DNA from: Liquidambar formosana | Taxonomy: Eukaryota; Streptophyta; Magnoliopsida; Saxifragales; Altingiaceae | Direction: 5' to 3' | Length of the DNA stretch: 64,000 nucleotides | NCBI GenBank assembly: GCA_039720395.1 | Contig: CM077822.1 | Span: 26,078,399-26,142,398, forward strand | Shown here: piece by piece, positions 62,901 to 64,000 of the stretch | Layout: every line of letters begins with the position of its first letter | Position numbering within the stretch: position 1 is the first letter of the stretch | Notes under the pieces: generated by a model | What the model was told of the DNA's origin: nothing | Seen by the model: the letters and a program-made list of their open reading frames with translations, nothing else | Databases searched by the model: none | Translations under genes and position numbers: made by a program

Positions 62901-64000
62901 TATCACAGAAGGAAACTCTTTGTAAAGTCTGGAGCAACAAGGATAATACTGTGTGCATGGGGTGTGCTGTCAGACGCAAGGAGTAACAAACAAAAGGAAA
63001 TGTCCAACCAGATCTGGAAAGGAAAGAAAAAAATTAATAAAAGAGGACGAAAATTAAACCTCCCAAGGAATAATAATATAGCTAATCATTAAGAAGTATG
63101 ACAATTAGATTCAGTAGTCAACATTACAAAATGTACAACCCTTTAAGACATTTCTTCTTCTTTCTCTTTATATTGGATGTTTAATTTAGAAATGAATCCA
63201 AAAAAAAAATTAAAAGGGACTACTCACCGTCAGTAATCCTAAGAACAGGCACCATATATCACCAAAAGAGTCAAGATATGCATCATCTAGGGTTCACATT
63301 CCATGAAATAAAAGAAACATGCTGAAAGTACTAGAAAAATACAAGTTATTATCCACTTGACTTGTTGGATAATCCATCATTACTCTTCCAGCTTGATCAT
63401 GAGACATTAGAAATCTGGATTGACATTGTTCAAGATAAAAAATAAATCTGTCCCATACAAGTCCGCCGTGTTTGCTAACCAAAACAGCAAGGCACTCAAA
63501 TGCTGGATTCCATAGATAGCTAAACCGGTTATGGAAGATGCCAATAATCCCATTTAAAACAAGGGTTACGTAAGGCTCAGGTATCCCTGCAGCAGAGAGG
63601 CCCATTTGTATTCGAGAAATCAACAGGACAGCTTTCCTGGTAGAAATTGATAAAGGAGTTGCCTCAATTGAAAGGAGCAGATGAATAACCTGATATTTGG
63701 AGGAACAGAAAAAATTAATTGACAACATGATGGCATATAAGTATATAACAATAGAAGCAAGAGAATAGATATACATACATTACTTTCACGGGTATCTGCA
63801 TGGCAAGTCTGAGAAACTTCAGTTTTCACATTCTCGACCAGTTGATCCTTTGGAGAAAATTCACGATTCAAAGGTTCATAGTGGCTCAATATTCGAAGGG
63901 TTGAAACTCGAATTTCCTTGTCTGAGTGGCATAAATTCTCAGCAAATATGTTGACAGCATCCACTACTTTCTCTGCTTCAAGGTCTGGATGAAATACTTT
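42662..64000 (-). CDS. UTP20: UTP20, SSU processome component 20 (partial; N-terminus beyond window)
   Basis: UTP20/DRIM is a giant HEAT-repeat scaffold of the nucleolar U3 snoRNP (SSU processome), needed for 18S pre-rRNA processing. Exons seen, 5' to 3': 64000-63779, 63689-~63330, 63013-62827, 62707-62568, 62417-62159, 61977-61516, 60806-60342, 59443-59307, 59221-59040, 58945-58550, 58373-58249, 57863-57798, 57704-55879, 55797-55518, 50888-50655, 44845-44321, 44129-44039, 42918-42662. Hallmarks: DEFQAFNVLNYFTMDN, WKKRYGFLHVIEDVL, NKYEDHDFNCGFWDLFFTSV, CFREMTMKPDKQKVLLRLIC, RNRLHKT-type repeats, ELGLEYLQFIVRVLRATLKR. The C-terminus is very basic (RKNLKAKRDKRKQ, RNAKRKLRIAAKHR, NKKRKIMTMK), fitting nucleolar targeting and RNA contact. 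About 2,000 codons are present against ~2,700 for plant homologues. Exons at 60.4-63.0 kb carry frameshifts (separate entry). The second exon's 3' border is unsure. Confidence 0.9.
43480..43640 (-). mobile_element. tRNA-derived SINE-like copy in UTP20's last intron
   Basis: On the minus strand TTAGTGGCATTTGCCTC (A-box-like) is followed by CTCGGGTTCAAGCTT (B-box-like). The same layout is seen at 6190-6400. It is short and non-coding. Confidence 0.5.
45204..45950. mobile_element. ~750-bp MITE, copy 2 (inverted relative to 33.1 kb)
   Basis: It is the reverse-oriented counterpart of 33104-33854, within the 5.8-kb UTP20 intron. Shared blocks include the gaggcacacc, ggttggttggacc and aagaacacaactta regions. 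It begins ggtttaaaaaacg. The right end is blurred around the aaaaaaaaattcccc stretch. A (TA)n tract lies at 45818-45836. It is non-coding. Confidence 0.6.
46480..47100 (-). pseudogene. LINE remnant in the UTP20 intron
   Basis: On the minus strand, frames around 47060-46750 read FGVPLGGN, then FWDPVV/WEKCPNA-like and PTGRIPVKAAHRLGKI-like segments. These correspond to the LGVPLGGNP...WDPVLEK...GGR region downstream of the RT in plant LINE ORF2. Frames shift repeatedly, so it is a decayed fragment. A GECFWRFLRE-like reading near 46740 matches the GKWLWRF region of the other LINE piece. Confidence 0.5.
47416..50440. mobile_element. Composite of nested DNA-transposon remnants
   Basis: The left edge ctatgaagcacggatattgg is roughly complementary to the right edge ccatatccgtattcatgctccatag. 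Similar words (gaagtatttgtgcttcatagc, gtatccgatatggattc) recur near 49450-49500. Inside, about 47765 (gactttggccacaagtcc...gtaggact) and about 49215 (agtcctacaaagtggacttt) look like the ends of a second, inner element. No coding was found. It contains (TA)n at about 50222-50253 and a CT tract at 49955-49982. Boundaries are approximate. Confidence 0.4.
51000..52090. other. UTP20 intron sequence, no gene recognised
   Basis: This is AT-rich intronic DNA between exons 55518 and 50888. A stretch near 51660-51810 (ccaccaaccagtcc...caaactcagaaccttt) looks repeat-derived but could not be assigned. Confidence 0.4.
52094..52174. repeat. (TA)n then (GA)n compound microsatellite
   Basis: About 46 bp of alternating TA is followed directly by about 33 bp of GA (52142-52174), in a UTP20 intron. 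A 27-base A-run follows at about 52261-52287. Confidence 0.92.
52360..52570 (-). pseudogene. LINE 3' fragment in the UTP20 intron
   Basis: A minus-strand reading contains VLRVWKIVPHVIFWDVWSER and NNRTFNDREYTVLDLENHVA, then LLFAWGASA. This resembles the end of plant LINE ORF2 (WxxWxERNxRxF). The plus-strand T-run at 52360-52368 is the A-tail of the minus-strand copy, which fixes orientation. It is 5' truncated. Confidence 0.68.
54951..55232. repeat. Two tandem copies of a 141-bp unit
   Basis: Units 54951-55091 and 55092-55232 both run from taattcacttatccc to ttacctgatacgca and differ at only about two or three bases. They lie in the UTP20 intron. The 116-codon frame across them is repetitive and has no homology; it is not called as a gene. 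Confidence 0.93.
55798..55878 (-). other. UTP20: 81-bp GC-AG intron of UTP20
   Basis: The exon ends ...GCAAATCTAAG and the intron opens gcaagctg instead of GT. The acceptor is ttaatttaacag before GTATGAGCATTCA. The splice yields FLLANLR|YEHSTGREAALEM in phase, as homologues read. AG|GCAAG is the usual context of the minor GC-AG class. No usable GT donor lies close by. Confidence 0.85.
59868..59913. repeat. (TA)n microsatellite
   Basis: A TA run in the UTP20 intron between exons 60342 and 59443. Confidence 0.9.
60342..63013 (-). other. UTP20: UTP20 exons with several frame-breaking indels
   Basis: Family-like protein is visible only by switching frames. Exon 63013-62827 needs shifts near 62978, 62955, 62912 and 62855. 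Exon 62707-62568 needs one near 62611, where MRNARP should run on as SWSQFLREVLVN. Exon 62417-62159 needs several between about 62390 and 62280. Exon 61977-61516 needs one near 61652 (RYWKAA where a VLESCS-like reading lies one base away) and a compensating one near 61580. Exon 60806-60342 has one in an A-run near 60418-60422. Splice sites remain intact, and most shifts are in or near homopolymers. Both flanks read cleanly. Confidence 0.7.
61410..61500 (+). mobile_element. Possible SINE tail with B box and A-tail
   Basis: acaggttcgaacccc contains the pol III B-box consensus GGTTCGAACC. It is followed about 20 bp later by an A-rich tail (aaaaaaaaaagaag). The A box is not clear. It lies just downstream of a UTP20 exon, in the intron. 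Confidence 0.35.

Overview
This 64-kb window is nuclear DNA from a flowering plant, most likely a dicot. The evidence is AT-rich intergenic DNA, two intron-rich genes with GT-AG introns of up to 5.8 kb, plant-type LTR retrotransposons, LINEs, tRNA-like SINEs and MITEs, many (TA)n tracts, and protein sequence typical of plant NIPA and UTP20. I cannot name the species. There is no bacterial-type operon, CRISPR array, or rRNA or tRNA gene.

Layout. About 1-7.2 kb is gene-free and holds small DNA transposons: a 395-bp foldback MITE, a 745-bp hAT-type MITE with a perfect 8-bp target duplication, and a 560-bp direct repeat pair. About 7.2-25.6 kb is a nest of LTR retrotransposon relics. Most are solo LTRs inserted into one another; one splits a gypsy-type transposon gene and another carries a 161-bp tandem array. 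About 25.6-27.7 kb is one Mutator-like foldback element inserted into another. The inner one has a 9-bp target duplication and carries a broken piece of a RING-type E3 ligase gene.

From 28.7 to about 39.1 kb, on the minus strand, lies a NIPA-family magnesium transporter gene. I rebuilt eight coding exons with consistent phase, giving 321 aa. Its third intron is 5.3 kb and filled with LINE and MITE DNA. About 39.1-42.6 kb is intergenic and contains a 3' LINE fragment and poly-G runs. From 42.66 kb to the right edge, also on the minus strand, lies most of the 3' portion of UTP20, a large HEAT-repeat protein of the nucleolar SSU processome; its N-terminus is outside the window. Its C-terminal two thirds read cleanly, including one GC-AG intron. 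Exons between about 60.4 and 63.0 kb hold a cluster of small frame-breaking indels, which mean either recent decay or local base errors.

The two genes are unrelated housekeeping genes lying in the same direction. I found no multigene system. The main interest is transposon nesting, a gene fragment carried by a Mutator-like element, and the uncertain state of UTP20.
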